Below, one piece after another: positions 13,614 to 15,062 of a stretch of 15,062 nt of DNA (positions are counted from its first letter, which is position 1; each line of letters begins with the position of its first letter). The position numbers and the translations under genes were made by a program. Below the pieces are notes generated by a model, which ran no database searches, was not told the origin of the DNA, and saw only the letters and a list, made by a program, of their open reading frames with translations. The stretch lies in assembly GCA_946611835.1 (NCBI GenBank), contig CAMOEE010000038.1:1-15062 (forward strand), in the 5' to 3' direction. The stretch comes from an uncultured Treponema sp. GTDB taxonomy: Bacteria; Spirochaetota; Spirochaetia; Treponematales; Treponemataceae.

Positions 13614-14480
13614 ATGAAAAAAATTATCAGCGGCAAAGTCCGCGAAGTTTATGATCTGGAAGACGGCCGCATGGTCATCGTCACTACAGACCGAATCTCA
13701 GCTTTCGATGTAATCCTCCCGACCATGATTACTGACAAGGGCAAGGTCTTAAACGCACTCTCAAATTTCTGGTTCGAGCTTACAAAAGACATCACCAAAA
13801 ACCACATGATTTCAAGCGACCTCAAGGACATGCCTGCTGAATTCCAGAAGCCTGAGTACGAGGGACGCACAATTCTAGTCAAAAAGCTCAAGATGATTCC
13901 ATACGAAGTAATCGTCCGCGGCTATATGTTCGGCTCAATGTACGAGGCCTACAAAAAGGGCGAGCCATTCCTGGGCCATTCATTCACTAAAAAATACGAG
14001 CAGGCAGAAAAACTCGATGAGCCAATCGTTACTCCTTCGACAAAAGCCGCTGAGGGACACGACATCAATGTCACAATCGACTACATGAAGGAAGATCTGG
14101 AGAAGCTCTATCCTGGTAAAAATCTCGGAAGCAAAATCGAAGAAACAGCGCTCGCAATCTATAAAAAATGCTACGAGCACGCCGCAAAGAACGGAATTAT
14201 CATCGCCGACACAAAATTCGAGTTCGGTCTTGATGAAAACGGCGACCTCGTCCTCGGCGACGAAGTCCTCACTCCGGATTCAAGCCGCTTCTGGAACGCA
14301 GCAGAGTACAAGGTCGGAACAAGCCCTGCAAGCTACGACAAGCAGTTCATCCGTGACTGGCTCAAAGAGCATAACCTGGCAGGAGACCCTTCAATCAAGG
14401 AAGTTCCGGCCGATGTCGTTGCAAAGACCAGCGAACTTTATCACGAATGTGTAAGAAAAATTACCGGAAAAGACCTGTAG
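13614..14480 (+). CDS. purC: SAICAR synthase (phosphoribosylaminoimidazole-succinocarboxamide synthase)
   Basis: The 288-residue enzyme joins CAIR and aspartate with ATP in purine synthesis. The start is the ATG after AAGGAG (6-nt spacing); an in-frame ATG at 13563 lies in the promoter region. Motifs: GKVREVYDL (7-15, ATP loop), TTDRISAFDVILPTMITDKG (24-43), VIVRGYMFGSMYEAYKKGE (99-117), PIVTPSTKAAEGHDINVT (137-154), IIADTKFEFGLD (196-207), GDEVLTPDSSRFW (215-227) and YDKQFIRDWL (241-250). The longer insert-containing form resembles the roughly 290-300-residue class rather than the roughly 237-residue E. coli form. It stands alone rather than in a pur operon, divergent from pcnB; no clear terminator follows. 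Confidence 0.96.
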   Translation: MKKIISGKVREVYDLEDGRMVIVTTDRISAFDVILPTMITDKGKVLNALSNFWFELTKDITKNHMISSDLKDMPAEFQKPEYEGRTILVKKLKMIPYEVIVRGYMFGSMYEAYKKGEPFLGHSFTKKYEQAEKLDEPIVTPSTKAAEGHDINVTIDYMKEDLEKLYPGKNLGSKIEETALAIYKKCYEHAAKNGIIIADTKFEFGLDENGDLVLGDEVLTPDSSRFWNAAEYKVGTSPASYDKQFIRDWLKEHNLAGDPSIKEVPADVVAKTSELYHECVRKITGKDL

Positions 14481-14586
14481 TTTTTACCACGGATTAGGCA
14501 ATCTTTAATAAATAACAAATTTCTTAAAAAGGGCCTGTCAATTTACGGTAAAAAATATCAGAAAAATCCATTTTTTCGTATAAAAT

Positions 14587-14615
14587 TTGAATAAACCGAT
14601 GTGGTAAGATATCAT
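14587..14615 (+). promoter_or_regulatory. hppA promoter
   Basis: TTGAAT (14587-14592), exactly 17 nt, TATCAT (14610-14615; 5 of 6 match). The predicted start near 14622 gives a leader of about 32 nt that includes the AAGGAGA SD. Confidence 0.6.
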
Positions 14616-14653
14616 CGTCAGAAAATTTAAAAATGTTTCTGCAAGGAGAATCA

Positions 14654-15062
14654 ATGAACTTCATCGGTTTATTGCTTTTGGCAGCGCTGGCTGCCCTGGC
14701 ATACGCGGCTTTTAACTTCTTTAAAGTTAAAAAGCTCGAAGAAGGAACGGAACAGATGTCAAAAATCGCATCTGCAATCCGTATTGGTGCCAACACTTTC
14801 ATCGAGTATGAGTACAAGGTGTTGGTTTGGGTCGTTCTTATCGTAGCGGTCATCGTATGGCTGGCTTTGGACTGGTATGTTGCCGTAGCCCTTTTGCTGG
14901 GCTCTTGTATGTCTGCATCCGCTGGCTTTATCGGCATGAAAATCGCGACTTACGCGAATGTCCGCGTAACCAACGAAGCCCGCAAAACAGAGAACATCGG
15001 TCAGACCTTAAAAGTCGCTTTCCGCGGCGGTTCTGTAATGGGCTTGTGCGTAGGCGGTTTCG
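14654..15062 (+). CDS. hppA: Membrane-bound ion-translocating pyrophosphatase, 5' part
   Basis: 136 residues are visible and the gene runs off the window. The family hydrolyses pyrophosphate to pump H+ or Na+ across the inner membrane, saving energy in anaerobes. Residues 2-22 and 55-72 are membrane helices, and a third hydrophobic segment continues through GSCMSASAGFIGMKIATYAN (83-102). That block and VAFRGGSVMGLCVGGF (121-136) are characteristic of membrane pyrophosphatases. The ATG follows AAGGAGA with 5-nt spacing and a good promoter. The catalytic residues and the position that separates K+-dependent from K+-independent forms are downstream, so the ion specificity cannot be judged. Confidence 0.93.
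   Translation, partial: MNFIGLLLLAALAALAYAAFNFFKVKKLEEGTEQMSKIASAIRIGANTFIEYEYKVLVWVVLIVAVIVWLALDWYVAVALLLGSCMSASAGFIGMKIATYANVRVTNEARKTENIGQTLKVAFRGGSVMGLCVGGF

Noticed and set aside
14524..14937. 137-codon ORF antisense to the start of hppA
   Set aside because: It covers the promoter and the well-supported hppA coding frame, with no recognisable domain.

Overview
The window looks like a chromosome segment of an anaerobic, host-associated Treponema or close spirochaete relative. Supporting signs are a P83/100-type exported coiled-coil antigen, a large periplasmic or surface lipoprotein, a membrane pyrophosphatase, and a housekeeping block in the order ssb-rpsR-rplI-dnaB. The species cannot be named from sequence alone. 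Base composition looks intermediate, with AT-rich intergenic stretches.

Layout. (1) Positions 1-2735, + strand: the 3' end of ssb, then rpsR, rplI and dnaB, closed by a strong bidirectional terminator. A perfect 13-bp inverted repeat and a short T-tailed hairpin lie between rplI and dnaB. (2) Positions 2763-7769, - strand: in transcription order, a TrmA/RlmD-type RNA uracil-5-methyltransferase, then 4 bp downstream an exported beta-propeller-like protein, then a P83/100-family protein with its own promoter and Shine-Dalgarno (SD) sequence. (3) Positions 7770-8139: an AT-rich leader region with a promoter-like sequence, an 18-codon ORF containing a run of eight C, and a strong hairpin-T7 terminator, all upstream of (4) an 827-residue lipoprotein with InlB-B-like repeats and two homologous right-handed beta-helix modules. 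(5) Positions 10631-10771: a GC-rich, internally duplicated, hairpin-rich element. (6) mnmA (+) converges on pcnB (-). Between their stop codons sits a compact cassette: a gene for a four-helix-bundle 23S-rRNA-intervening-sequence protein (IVP/S23 family) framed by inverted repeats made of GCAGTKA-type heptamers. (7) pcnB and purC diverge from a tiny shared promoter region. (8) hppA begins at 14654 and runs off the window.

How the genes fit together. Much of the window serves nucleic-acid maintenance and RNA modification: SSB, DnaB, S18, L9, RNA m5U methyltransferase, MnmA and PcnB. PurC and HppA serve purine synthesis and ion-coupled energetics, and three exported proteins form a cell-envelope group. 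Two start styles coexist. Most genes have clear SD sequences, but the methyltransferase, mnmA and pcnB have a -10 box 7-9 nt before the start codon and no SD, which suggests leaderless mRNAs.

The most unusual object is the inverted-repeat-flanked IVP cassette at 12025-12456. It looks like an rRNA-type intervening sequence living outside any rRNA gene, and the repeats run into the ends of neighbouring genes. A related heptamer array (GCAGRGA x5) sits inside the signal-peptide codons of the propeller protein, where slippage would change the reading frame.
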